DNA from: Legionellales bacterium | GTDB lineage: Bacteria; Pseudomonadota; Gammaproteobacteria; JAHCLG01 | DNA length: 64,000 nucleotides | NCBI GenBank assembly: GCA_026125385.1 | Contig: JAHCLG010000006.1 | Span: 48,295 to 112,294, forward strand | Reading direction: 5' to 3' | Shown: positions 1-8,396 of the stretch, piece by piece | Layout: each line of letters begins with the position of its first letter | Numbering within the stretch: the first letter of the stretch is position 1 | Translations under genes and position numbers: made by a program | The notes under the pieces: generated by a model | What the model saw: the letters and a program-made list of their open reading frames with translations, nothing else | Databases searched by the model: none | Told to the model about the DNA's origin: nothing

Positions 1-61
1 TGGACCACAGCACGTGTGATCAATATGTAAATATTATTAACTGTTAATTTTGGAGCAAAAA

Positions 62-364
62 ATGCAAAATTTAATTACAAAAGTAAGTGCTATATTGATA
101 ATGAGTACCATGGTTTTCTCTGTTTCGCATGCTGCTTGTAATACCGCCACATCTCTTACTATTATGCAAAAGGCTGTGGTTATTGCCCATCAGATGAAAG
201 CAAAATATCCAGAACTTGATGAAAACGAAATATTACCTACGGTAATTGTAAACTTGCAGCAGAATCTGCAGCATGTATGTGGTGAGTGTCATACTGATGA
301 CGGTTCGCCAGGTACAGGTATGGCTGTTCATGGTCATGCGTTTTGTATGAAATGTGGTGGGTAA
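62..364 (+). CDS. small secreted Cys-rich protein with CxxCH and CxxC motifs
   Basis: The product is about 100 residues and I recognise no family. It opens with a signal-peptide-like stretch (lysine, then a hydrophobic core, then SHA before AACN), so export is likely. The C-terminus holds CGECH and CMKCGG about 20 residues apart. CGECH fits the c-type haem attachment motif CxxCH, but two CxxC pairs also suit a small zinc ribbon. I chose the ATG at 62, which has GGAG six bases upstream, over the in-frame TTG at 50. The next genes assemble cytochrome oxidase, so a redox or metal role is tempting but unproven. Confidence 0.6.
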   Translation: MQNLITKVSAILIMSTMVFSVSHAACNTATSLTIMQKAVVIAHQMKAKYPELDENEILPTVIVNLQQNLQHVCGECHTDDGSPGTGMAVHGHAFCMKCGG

Positions 365-404
365 TTTCAATATAATCTTCACATTAAATTTTAGGCTTTA
401 TTAT

Positions 405-461
405 CGAGTTAACACTACGGAGGTGTGTATTCAGCATAGACACCTTCGTAACGTTAACTCG
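405..461. repeat. 57-base imperfect palindrome between the small protein and SURF1
   Basis: The arm starting CGAGTTAAC at 405 is mirrored by GTTAACTCG ending at 461. The inner parts (TACGGAGGTGT and ACACCTTCGTA) also pair, giving an arm of about 22 bases with few mismatches. No T-tract follows, so it may be a palindromic repeat or a weak terminator for the small gene upstream. A TATAAT at 505-510 downstream may belong to the SURF1 promoter. Confidence 0.6.
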
Positions 462-610
462 CCTTGCCAATTTTCAACACTGGTTAGCCATTCAATAATT
501 GTAGTATAATGCCTGAAAATTCAATCACATGAATTGAATTTGGCTGTGTTTACGCAGTCTATGATTTGGATTCTCAGGCTCACGAGCAATCGCAACGCAC
601 AGGGAAAGTC

Positions 611-1378
611 ATGAACAAAGATTCACAAAGTGGCGCAACATCATCACGCCTCCGCTTCACACCAAGCATCGGCTTAACACTGTTATTTTTAATTTTTTTT
701 ACGGTATTTATTGCCTTAGGAATTTGGCAAATCAATCGTTATCATCAAAAAAAACAGTTACAGATAACTTATCAAAATCGTGCGCAACAACCTTCTTTAA
801 CACTTAACGATCTCAACACCAATCCCAGCTCAATGCGTTACTCTCCACTGAGTGTCACGGGATTTTATCAAAATCAATATACCTTGTTTTTGGATAATAT
901 TATTCATCAACATCGTATGGGCTATTATGTATTCACTTTATTTAAGCCTAACTCAGGTGATCAATGGTTGTTGATTAATCGCGGATGGATTCAAGCCTCT
1001 TTGCATCGCGAACAATTACCTCAAATTCCGCCTATAACGAACATAGAAACCGTCCAAGGCATTATCGATGTTCCCAGTCGAAATCCCTATGCCCTCGGAA
1101 AAGCCGCTGAAAACCCAGGGCAATGGCCATTACGAATAACCTATCTCGACTTATCGGAATTAACCCATCTCCTGCCTCATCCTGTCTATCCTTTTATTTT
1201 ATTATTAAATAAAAATGCAGAACACGGATTTGTCCGTGACTGGAAACCGGTGACACGCGATCCTAATAAACATTTAGGTTATGCCTTTCAATGGTTTGCA
1301 TTTGCAGTTGTGTTATTATGTTTATACATTGGATTAAATATTCATCGCACGGAGGACACCTTGAATGAATCGACCTAA
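611..1378 (+). CDS. SURF1 family cytochrome c oxidase assembly protein
   Basis: SURF1 proteins help insert haem a into subunit I of cytochrome c oxidase in the inner membrane. The protein has the family's layout: an N-terminal membrane helix ending ALGIWQINRYHQKK, a large periplasmic part with WLLINRGWI, and a C-terminal helix after YAFQWFAFAVV. The ATG at 611 is preceded by AGGGAAAG and is preferred to the TTG at 566. It overlaps the next gene by 14 bases, and SCO1 follows, so this is an oxidase-assembly operon. The oxidase subunit genes are not in the window. Confidence 0.9.
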   Translation: MNKDSQSGATSSRLRFTPSIGLTLLFLIFFTVFIALGIWQINRYHQKKQLQITYQNRAQQPSLTLNDLNTNPSSMRYSPLSVTGFYQNQYTLFLDNIIHQHRMGYYVFTLFKPNSGDQWLLINRGWIQASLHREQLPQIPPITNIETVQGIIDVPSRNPYALGKAAENPGQWPLRITYLDLSELTHLLPHPVYPFILLLNKNAEHGFVRDWKPVTRDPNKHLGYAFQWFAFAVVLLCLYIGLNIHRTEDTLNEST

Positions 1379-1979
1379 TAATCTCTCTTTTCGACGTTAC
1401 GGTTTGCCCATTTTATTGCTGTTATTATTTATAGGCCCAATGATTGCGGCATGGAGTTTATATCGCAGTGGAGGTGAATTCATTGAAGATACCGTTAATC
1501 GTGGAACACTAATTCAACCCCCGGCTGTTTTACAAAATTTAACGCTAAAAACGGTTAATGGATTTAGCGTCAATCCAAACTATCTCCAAGGAAAATGGCT
1601 GTTATTGTATGTTACCCCCGCGCAGTGCTCACAAACGTGTTTAGATAATTTAAAAAATTTACAATCCATTGTGCGTGCTTTAGGCAAAGATCAAAACCGC
1701 GTGCAACGCGTTATCATCACGCCATCTACTATCGACTCCGTACAAAATAACGAAGCCATCGCCAAAGTCTTTCCCGATACTATCCAAGCCAGTGTCAATC
1801 CTGTGGCGTGGAAAAATTTTATTGCTCAAATCAAGGTAAAATCCTTTAACCCAAATCAAGCTCACGTTTTTATTGCCGATCCGCTAAAAAATATTATGTT
1901 AACGTATCAGGATAATACCAAACCCAGACCCATTTATCAGGATTTAAAACGTTTGCTACAAGTATCACAGATTGGTTAA
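1365..1979 (+). CDS. membrane-anchored thioredoxin-like CxxxC protein of the oxidase-assembly cluster
   Basis: This 204-residue protein has one N-terminal membrane helix (about residues 13-31) followed by a periplasmic domain. The stretch KWLLLYVTPAQCSQTC is a thioredoxin-fold strand leading into a CxxxC pair, with the same spacing as the copper-binding cysteines of SCO1 but without the following proline. The gene sits between SURF1 and SCO1, where gammaproteobacteria often carry an uncharacterised protein of this kind. I infer a redox or copper-delivery role in oxidase maturation. It overlaps SURF1 and lies 15 bases before SCO1, so translational coupling is likely. Confidence 0.7.
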   Translation: MNRPNNLSFRRYGLPILLLLLFIGPMIAAWSLYRSGGEFIEDTVNRGTLIQPPAVLQNLTLKTVNGFSVNPNYLQGKWLLLYVTPAQCSQTCLDNLKNLQSIVRALGKDQNRVQRVIITPSTIDSVQNNEAIAKVFPDTIQASVNPVAWKNFIAQIKVKSFNPNQAHVFIADPLKNIMLTYQDNTKPRPIYQDLKRLLQVSQIG

Positions 1980-1994
1980 TTTAAGGAGAAACTA

Positions 1995-2657
1995 ATGGAA
2001 AATACCAGACCATTTTGGTGGAAAATTGTCGGTGTAGGATTAATGATTTTAGCAGGCTTGGTGTTTGCACTGATCACCAATATTAAACCCGGATGGATGC
2101 AAGTCAAAGAAAAAAATCAGCAAACTCATCTGATTGAAAATGGCACGTATTTTCCCACGGCACGATTGTTACCTGCATTTAATTTACAAAGCAAACAAGG
2201 CGCATTTAGCAATGCTGAACTAAAACAACATTGGTCATTTTTATTTTTTGGCTTTACTCACTGTCAAAATATTTGCCCAACCACCATGGCCAGTTTAAAT
2301 CGCGTGGCTAATTTGTTAAAACAAGAACCAGAGAATAACGTAACTCAATTTATTTTTGTGTCGATTGATCCCAAACGTGACACACTGCCCATTGTCGAAA
2401 GTTATGTTAAACAATTTAATCCTAACTTTATTGGTGTGACTGGCGATGAACAGGCGATTCAACAATTAACACAAAAAATTGGTATTTTTTATCAAACGGT
2501 CACCCAAGAAAATAATGCTAAGGTTGCTGATTATGATATTGATCACAGTGGTTCGGTTTTATTAATTAATCCTGAGGGAAATATCCAAGCATTATTCAGA
2601 ATGCCATTTAAGCCACAAGAAATGGTGAAGGATTTTAAGAAAATTGCGGCAGCATAA
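1995..2657 (+). CDS. SCO1/SenC family copper chaperone
   Basis: SCO proteins deliver copper to the CuA site of cytochrome c oxidase. The copper ligands are visible: the CxxxCP motif in HCQNICPTTM and a histidine in DIDHSGSVLLINP. The SIDPKRD segment is also typical of the thioredoxin-like fold. One N-terminal transmembrane segment anchors it in the inner membrane. It is the last gene of the SURF1 operon, has AAGGAG upstream of its ATG, and ends 9 bases before a repeat element that separates it from the convergent lptG. Confidence 0.92.
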   Translation: MENTRPFWWKIVGVGLMILAGLVFALITNIKPGWMQVKEKNQQTHLIENGTYFPTARLLPAFNLQSKQGAFSNAELKQHWSFLFFGFTHCQNICPTTMASLNRVANLLKQEPENNVTQFIFVSIDPKRDTLPIVESYVKQFNPNFIGVTGDEQAIQQLTQKIGIFYQTVTQENNAKVADYDIDHSGSVLLINPEGNIQALFRMPFKPQEMVKDFKKIAAA

Positions 2658-2665
2658 ACTTAGCT

Positions 2666-2810
2666 TAGGGCGTGTTGACAATTCGCTATGCTGAGACGTA
2701 GCTTGTTGATTTTTGAGCACTAGCGCGCAGTTTACACGAAGTAAATGAGCAGCGGAGCACAAAAAATCAACGAGATACAGCCAGCAGAGTAGAATTGTCA
2801 ACACGCCCTA
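2666..2810. repeat. MITE-like palindromic element, copy 1
   Basis: A 145-base element bounded by perfect 19-base inverted ends, TAGGGCGTGTTGACAATTC at 2666-2684 and its complement at 2792-2810. The interior also folds partly on itself (CGCTATGCTG against CAGCAGAGTAG). Related copies lie at 57813-57954 and 62448-62589. TA at both outer edges fits a TA target duplication, as made by IS630/mariner-type transposases. The last three bases form the stop codon of lptG. Confidence 0.85.
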
Positions 2811-3884
2811 GTTTGCTTTACGTAATAAAAATAATCCTATTCCTGCAAATACGATAATGGGAATTGCAGCAGCCCAAAAGGCAGGAAATTGATATACCAT
2901 ACTGAAGGGTCCGAATAATTGATTAGCAAAATAAAATAAAATTCCCATGCCAACACCCGTAATAATTCGCAAGCCCATCGTCACGCCACGTAACGGACCA
3001 AAAATAAATGGCACGGCTAATAAAATCATAATCATGGAAGCAAAAGGCTGTAAGATACGCTGCCAAAAATTTAAATCATATTGACTGGATTGAAGATTGT
3101 TATGGCGGCGAAATTGCATATATTGCCATAATTGAATTAAATTCATTTCATCGGGGTCGATGTTTCCTAACACTAACACATGTGGATGCAAATTCACTTG
3201 CCAAGAGATAGTCGCATACTGTTGAGATGATACTTTTTGTAGCCCATCTAACGTGGTGATATTCGCATGAATTAATTGCCAGTGTTGCTGGGAAAATTGA
3301 GCACGCTCGGCCACTCCAATTTCATCCACCTGCATGTTACGAGGATTAAGGTGATACCAATGAATACCTTGCAGTTCTTGCTTGGATAATACAGCACGAA
3401 TATAAATAAACGTATTATTATCTCGCACCCACGATCCATTTAAATTACGTAGGACTTGCCCGCCACTAATCGCTTGCATTTTTTTATCGGTAGCCACTTG
3501 CAGAGCATGCGGTGCAATCCACTCCCCTAAAAAGGTAATGGGTATCATCATAATAATTGCCGCCAACATCACATTGCGAATAATTTGCCACACCGACATG
3601 CCAGCCGCGCGCATTACGATTAATTCACTGTTTTGCGCAAGATTGCCCAACGCTAATAAACTACCGACTAATCCTGCCATAGGAAAAAATTGATAAACAG
3701 ATTGCGGCATATTTAAAAAAGCAACACCAATGGCTTGCAGGAGATGATAATGTCCCTGACCAATATCATCAATTTCATTTAAAAATTGCACGAATAAATC
3801 CATGCCTAATAACACTGTTAACACTAAAAGAATTGAGGAAATAATCGTAATAACAAGATAGCGTGTTAACAAAAACTGTTTCAT
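2808..3884 (-). CDS. lptG: LPS export ABC transporter permease LptG
   Basis: LptG pairs with LptF and the ATPase LptB to extract lipopolysaccharide from the inner membrane and push it onto the LptC-A-D bridge. The 358-residue protein has the YjgP/YjgQ family layout: transmembrane helices at both ends and a central periplasmic beta domain (about 135-260). LIVMRAAGMSVWQI is the family's coupling-helix region. The start lies 3 bases after the reconstructed lptF stop, so the two genes form an operon. The TAG stop lies in the terminal inverted repeat of the adjacent element, so the native C-terminus may have been slightly different. Confidence 0.93.
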   Translation of the reverse strand: MKQFLLTRYLVITIISSILLVLTVLLGMDLFVQFLNEIDDIGQGHYHLLQAIGVAFLNMPQSVYQFFPMAGLVGSLLALGNLAQNSELIVMRAAGMSVWQIIRNVMLAAIIMMIPITFLGEWIAPHALQVATDKKMQAISGGQVLRNLNGSWVRDNNTFIYIRAVLSKQELQGIHWYHLNPRNMQVDEIGVAERAQFSQQHWQLIHANITTLDGLQKVSSQQYATISWQVNLHPHVLVLGNIDPDEMNLIQLWQYMQFRRHNNLQSSQYDLNFWQRILQPFASMIMILLAVPFIFGPLRGVTMGLRIITGVGMGILFYFANQLFGPFSMVYQFPAFWAAAIPIIVFAGIGLFLLRKAN

Positions 3885-3990
3885 TTGTTATCCAACCTTT
3901 TTGAATGCAATAAAACTCCCACGATTTAATTTTTCTGCCAATAATAAATACAGTGCCAATAATAATAATGGGGCATGAGCTACCCACATA

Positions 3991-5022
3991 CTAACCAACT
4001 GGGATAGTCTGGTTTGTAATCCAATCACGGCACACAAATAACATGTTTGCATAAATAATATAAATTAATGTGGCCGGCAAAATTTTTGCAAATTTCCCTT
4101 GCCGCGGTTTCACATAAGAAATGGGCACACCTAATAAAATTAATAATATCATAGAAAATGGCAAGGCTAATCGCCACTGCCACTCTGCTTCGTAAGTTAA
4201 ATTATTATGTTTTTCTTGCCAAATTTTTTGCGTACTGAGCGCTTTGACTTTAAAATCGTTTTGCTGTTCATTTTGCGGTACTATCACCCCATAACTACCA
4301 AATTGAGTAATGTCATAATTATTAACACCAGCAATGCCATCGTAGCGATAGCCGTGATGGGCCACTAAAATATGTTTATTTTGCAATGGATCGTATTGTT
4401 GATTCGCATATTGCGCCGTGGTTATCACCCAATGCCATGCCGGATGACGTGGATCGGGCTTGGTGTATTGTGCTAAAAAAACATGATTTAAAGTTTTGCG
4501 ATCGCGCGTGATATTTTCTACATAAGCAACTTGGTTATTATCTTGCAAAGTTTGAAAACGCCCAGGAATAATGGTTTGCAATAATAAGGTGGCACCTTGC
4601 TGAGATAAATTATTTTCTTGCACGCGAATTAAATTAGGTGCCACTACCATCACTAACACTGCGACCAAAATAATTATGGGGATACTAAAAATCAATGTAA
4701 AACTTAAGATACGCCCCTGCCCCATGCCACATGCTCGCAGCACCGTCATTTCGTTATCAGCATAGAGGCGCCCATACGCCAGCAAAATCCCCAAAAATAA
4801 ACCGACAGGCAATAAATAGCCTAATAAAATAGGAACCTCTAACCAAATAACATGCAATAGCAAACTAAACGCTAACTTACCTGCCGCAATTTTTGAGAGC
4901 AACCGTAAAAATTGATTACTCAAAAATATTAGCACCAGTAGTACGGTGACGGTGAGCGTCGTCAATAAAACTTCTTTAGCTAAATAGCGAAAAATAATCA
5001 CAAGAGTTACAATACTCCGCAT
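3991..5022 (-). CDS. lptF: LPS export permease LptF, apparently frameshifted near its C-terminus
   Basis: This is the partner permease of LptG. The N-terminal helices, MTVLRACGMGQGRIL (coupling region) and the periplasmic domain are all normal. The frame stops at 3991 after TNQTIPVG, giving 343 residues. Removing one base at about 3993 opens 34 more codons beginning SMWVAHAPLLLLALYLLLAE, which is what LptF's last helix looks like, and these end at 3888, three bases before the lptG ATG. So the intact gene would span 3888-5022. The shift is either a sequencing error or a recent mutation. The gene is divergent from pepA, with 42 bases between them. Confidence 0.88.
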   Translation of the reverse strand: MRSIVTLVIIFRYLAKEVLLTTLTVTVLLVLIFLSNQFLRLLSKIAAGKLAFSLLLHVIWLEVPILLGYLLPVGLFLGILLAYGRLYADNEMTVLRACGMGQGRILSFTLIFSIPIIILVAVLVMVVAPNLIRVQENNLSQQGATLLLQTIIPGRFQTLQDNNQVAYVENITRDRKTLNHVFLAQYTKPDPRHPAWHWVITTAQYANQQYDPLQNKHILVAHHGYRYDGIAGVNNYDITQFGSYGVIVPQNEQQNDFKVKALSTQKIWQEKHNNLTYEAEWQWRLALPFSMILLILLGVPISYVKPRQGKFAKILPATLIYIIYANMLFVCRDWITNQTIPVG

Positions 5023-5064
5023 TTACAGATAGACCCATTATGCCAAACACCTGCTGGAGATGCT

Positions 5065-6564
5065 ATGCAATTTAAATTAACCTCAAGTCAATTAAGCACT
5101 GCCAAACAAGATACCATTATGCTCGTACTCACCAATACTCAGCAGTTAACAGGACATGCCGCCCAATTAGATACCCTAACTGATGGCGCTATACGCCAGT
5201 TTATTAAGTCAGAAAATATTGCCAATCGCGATGGTGAGGTATTTGTACTTTATCAGTTACCGCATTTAACCTCAAAACGGCTGATAATGATAACTGCCAA
5301 TAAACCTCTTAAAGACCACAAAATTCCGGCACTTTTCACTCAAGCGATTCATAAAATTATGGTCACCCAAGCTCGATCGGTATTGTGTTTGCTCGATGAC
5401 ATATTGATAGAAGATCGCTCATTCGCTTGGATTATCGAACAATTTATCTTGCACACTCATCATCAATTATATCGTTTTACTGAATTTAAAACTCAAGCGG
5501 CATCGCAACCGACTTGGCGAGAAACCCATTTTTATGCAGAAAAATCTCAACATCAAGCATTAATGTCAACGCTCAAAACCATGCAAGCGCTGAATGAAGG
5601 TTTAACTTTATGTAAAGATTTAGCGAATTCACCACCCAATATTTGCACGCCAGAATTTTTAAGCCAAGCCGCTCGTGATTTAGCAAAAGAATTTAATTCG
5701 ATAAAAACTCACATACTCAATGAAAAGCAATTGCAAAAACAGGGGCTTAATACGCTATTAGCGGTGGGCAGAGGTAGCGAGCATCCACCGCGTTTGATTT
5801 GTCTGGAATATGATGGCGGGAAAAAAAATTCACCTCCAATCGTCTTAGTTGGCAAAGGTATAACGTTCGATACAGGAGGATACACCCTCAAACCAGGTCC
5901 TAATATGGTTACCATGAAATATGATATGTGCGGTGCCGCGAGTGTGTTAGGACTTTTAAAAGCGGCTGCCCTGGCTAAACTGCCGATGAATATTGTTGGC
6001 GTCATTGCCAGTGCTGAAAATAAAATTTCATCCACCGCCACCGTGCCTGATTCCATCATCAAAACCCTAGCCGGTATTACTGTGGAAATTACCAATACCG
6101 ATGCCGAAGGACGTTTAGTCTTATGCGATGCCTTAACCTATGTTGCGCGTTTTAATCCCTATTATGTAATTGACATTGCAACGTTAACAGGAGGAATTAT
6201 TGTAGCATTAGGATCATTGGCCAGTGGTTTATATTGTGACGATGACCGTCTCCGAGAAAAATTATTAACCGCTGCGAATGATTCACTCGATCGAGCTTGG
6301 CACATGCCATTATGGGAAGAATACGATAAAGAACTAGAAAGCAATATTGCCGATTTAATGAATTCGCATACGCCAAAATCGGCAGCAGGCGCAAATGTTG
6401 CCGCACGCTTTCTAGCGCGCTTTACCCAACAATATCGCTGGGCACATTTTGATTGTGCGGGGGTTGCTAATACGGCAAATCCTAAGGCAGCCACGGGTCG
6501 ACCTATGCCATTATTATGGAAATTTTTATTGGAGGAATCTCAAGCGTATGATGAAGCAAGTTGA
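5065..6564 (+). CDS. pepA: leucyl aminopeptidase (M17)
   Basis: PepA is a hexameric cytosolic aminopeptidase that uses two metal ions to remove N-terminal residues from peptides. The M17 signature NTDAEGRLVLCDAL lies near residues 343-356, and VGKGITFDTGGYTLKP carries further metal and active-site residues. At 499 residues it has full family length. The N-terminal third is the less conserved regulatory domain. It overlaps holC, an arrangement common in gammaproteobacteria, where valS often follows; here valS lies 6.5 kb downstream. Confidence 0.95.
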   Translation: MQFKLTSSQLSTAKQDTIMLVLTNTQQLTGHAAQLDTLTDGAIRQFIKSENIANRDGEVFVLYQLPHLTSKRLIMITANKPLKDHKIPALFTQAIHKIMVTQARSVLCLLDDILIEDRSFAWIIEQFILHTHHQLYRFTEFKTQAASQPTWRETHFYAEKSQHQALMSTLKTMQALNEGLTLCKDLANSPPNICTPEFLSQAARDLAKEFNSIKTHILNEKQLQKQGLNTLLAVGRGSEHPPRLICLEYDGGKKNSPPIVLVGKGITFDTGGYTLKPGPNMVTMKYDMCGAASVLGLLKAAALAKLPMNIVGVIASAENKISSTATVPDSIIKTLAGITVEITNTDAEGRLVLCDALTYVARFNPYYVIDIATLTGGIIVALGSLASGLYCDDDRLREKLLTAANDSLDRAWHMPLWEEYDKELESNIADLMNSHTPKSAAGANVAARFLARFTQQYRWAHFDCAGVANTANPKAATGRPMPLLWKFLLEESQAYDEAS

Positions 6565-6958
6565 TTTTTATCTTTTAACAACCTCCGATCCTTACCCATT
6601 TTTAATACGCTTAGTGAAACAATTGTATCAGCGCAATTTAAAAACGCTCATTAATTTGGGGACACCAGCACAATATGATTATTGCGATAAATTATTATGG
6701 ACGCACGAAGATATTAGCTTTTTGCCGCACAATTCTATCGATGAAAAAACCATTGCTCCTATTTTATTAGCGGTAAATACACCACGAACTGAAAATTGTG
6801 CGGTATTAATTAATTTAGCCGAAGAAATTCCCCGTTGTTTTAACGAGTTTGATCGCATTGCCGAACTCGTTACCAACGATGAAAATTGGAAAACAATTTC
6901 GCGCGCACATTATCGCTTTTATCAACAACAGAATTATCAATTAAAAATGCATAAATAA
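6548..6958 (+). CDS. holC: DNA polymerase III chi subunit HolC
   Basis: HolC links the clamp loader to single-strand-binding protein at the replication fork. MKQVDFYLLTT at the start and the CDKLLWTHEDISFLPHN segment are typical of the chi family. The 136-residue length fits. I chose the ATG at 6548, which has GGAGG at 6531, inside the 3' end of pepA. The open frame extends further upstream but would then overlap pepA by more than 100 bases. Confidence 0.85.
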   Translation: MMKQVDFYLLTTSDPYPFLIRLVKQLYQRNLKTLINLGTPAQYDYCDKLLWTHEDISFLPHNSIDEKTIAPILLAVNTPRTENCAVLINLAEEIPRCFNEFDRIAELVTNDENWKTISRAHYRFYQQQNYQLKMHK

Positions 6959-6968
6959 CCGATTAAGA

Positions 6969-7514
6969 TCATTTTATGATCAATCTACCGCTGCGTGGTT
7001 CAACCGCCCCTGGCACACAGTCTAAATAACCAAACCGGTGAGGGGCGGTCACGCGTTGCCAATATAAAATTCCTTGTAAATGATCATATTCGTGTTGAAA
7101 AACACGTGCCGGAAATCCCCTAAACTCGCCTTGAAAGAGATTACCGTCACGATCATAAGCTTGATAATTTAAAGAATAAAAACGTGGCACGTCACCAATT
7201 AATTCGGGAAGAGAAAAGCAGGCCTCAGGCTCGGTAATTATTTTTTCATCGCTAATGATAACACTGGGATTAATAAAAACTGTAAAAGGAAGTGGATCAC
7301 ACGCGCAACGTTCGGCACGCTCGGGTAAAATTCGCATCACAAAAATTTGTAACGGCTTGCCAATTTGTGGCGCAGCTAACCCTACACCACCTAATTGTTC
7401 TAAAGTTTTAATCATCCGATCAATAATCTCTTGCACCGATGAAAAATCGTTTATCGCTACACTGGGCTGATGCAATAGTGGTGTTCCCATACGAGTAATT
7501 GAATAGGCTTCCAT
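6969..7514 (-). CDS. def: peptide deformylase with a variant second motif
   Basis: Deformylase removes the formyl group from the initiator methionine of nascent proteins. Motif 1 is GVGLAAPQIG, and motif 3 is QHEYDHLQG (HExxDH metal site). Motif 2 is usually EGCxS but here reads EACFS, with alanine for glycine. The metal-binding cysteine is retained. The protein has 181 residues, close to the usual length. It stands alone, converging with holC, and may be one of several deformylases in the genome. Confidence 0.88.
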   Translation of the reverse strand: MEAYSITRMGTPLLHQPSVAINDFSSVQEIIDRMIKTLEQLGGVGLAAPQIGKPLQIFVMRILPERAERCACDPLPFTVFINPSVIISDEKIITEPEACFSLPELIGDVPRFYSLNYQAYDRDGNLFQGEFRGFPARVFQHEYDHLQGILYWQRVTAPHRFGYLDCVPGAVEPRSGRLIIK

Positions 7515-7688
7515 GGATTTATCTTAAGTTGTGGTGTTGGTGTCGCTAGTGTAACAAAATTACCCAAACTTTTGCTTGATTAATTAATGATACTTGTGCA
7601 GAATGTGCAACCGAAGCGTTGGGCTAAGCGTTTGATTTGCCTGTGCTTTTTGTACATATATTTAAATTTTATAAGGAAGAGACTAACT

Positions 7689-8246
7689 ATGATGAAGAAA
7701 TTCATATTATCATTTTTAACTGGGGCTATTTCGGTAGTATTTGCCGCCACTGCATTCGCAGCTGAGCTTCCTTCGAATGGTGTCTACGTCGAAGGTAACT
7801 TAGGTTACGGCAAAGTCAACGAAAAAGTACTCGGCGCCACCAAGCAAAAAAATCACGGTTTAGCCGGTAGTGTTAATGCAGGTTACTTATTCAACCAAAA
7901 CGTTGGCGTTGAAGTAGGTTACACTCGTTACAAAAACCAAGATTTTGGCCCTGGTGTAAAAGGTGACCAAAACTACTCTATGGATGCCGCGTTAAAAGGC
8001 ATTCTACCGGTAGGCCAAGGCTTCAGTGTGTTTGGTAAAGTGGGTGTTGCCTCTGTTCATCACCGCATTTCAGGTGTCACCACTGCAGGTACTTTCCATC
8101 GCGCCGCTTTGTTAGTAGGTGCAGGTGTAGGTTACCAACTCACCAATAATCTTGGTATTAGTGCGCAAGTTAATGCCACCACTAAAAATGATCAAGTACC
8201 CGCTATGTATTTAGGTACTGTGGGTTTGACCTATACCATCAACTAA
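7689..8246 (+). CDS. outer membrane beta-barrel protein (OmpA/OprF-like N-terminal barrel type)
   Basis: A 185-residue protein with a clear signal peptide ending TAFAAE. It is followed by alternating strands (GVYVEGNLGYG, NVGVEVGYTRY, FSVFGKVGVASV, TVGLTYTIN) expected of an eight-strand barrel such as PF13505. The final aromatic/hydrophobic strand suits BAM recognition. The start is ATGATG at 7689, with AAGGAAGAG upstream. GC content looks higher than in neighbouring genes, as expected for an abundantly expressed porin-like protein. The exact role is unknown. Confidence 0.75.
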   Translation: MMKKFILSFLTGAISVVFAATAFAAELPSNGVYVEGNLGYGKVNEKVLGATKQKNHGLAGSVNAGYLFNQNVGVEVGYTRYKNQDFGPGVKGDQNYSMDAALKGILPVGQGFSVFGKVGVASVHHRISGVTTAGTFHRAALLVGAGVGYQLTNNLGISAQVNATTKNDQVPAMYLGTVGLTYTIN

Positions 8247-8278
8247 GTTCGCCTTTTCTTTTGCAATAGGCAAATAGC

Positions 8279-8314
8279 GATCCGCTCTCGTCTGATTAAG
8301 AGAGAGCGGATCTT
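8279..8314 (+). terminator. probable terminator of the barrel protein gene
   Basis: GATCCGCTCTC at 8279-8289 pairs perfectly with GAGAGCGGATC at 8302-8312, leaving a 12-base loop. Only a short T-run follows. It lies 33 bases after the stop codon. Confidence 0.65.
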
Positions 8315-8396
8315 TCAAACTGTTCTCTACTCAAAACTGGGCAGCTTTAGAGCGATTACAAAATCTGAAATTGCAGCGTTAAAAACCTATTATTTT

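Noticed and set aside
2592..2804. Minus-strand frame over the end of SCO1 and MITE copy 1
   Set aside because: Its start lies in the repeat, and its sequence resembles the frame over copy 2 at 57403-57951 only because both read through the same element.
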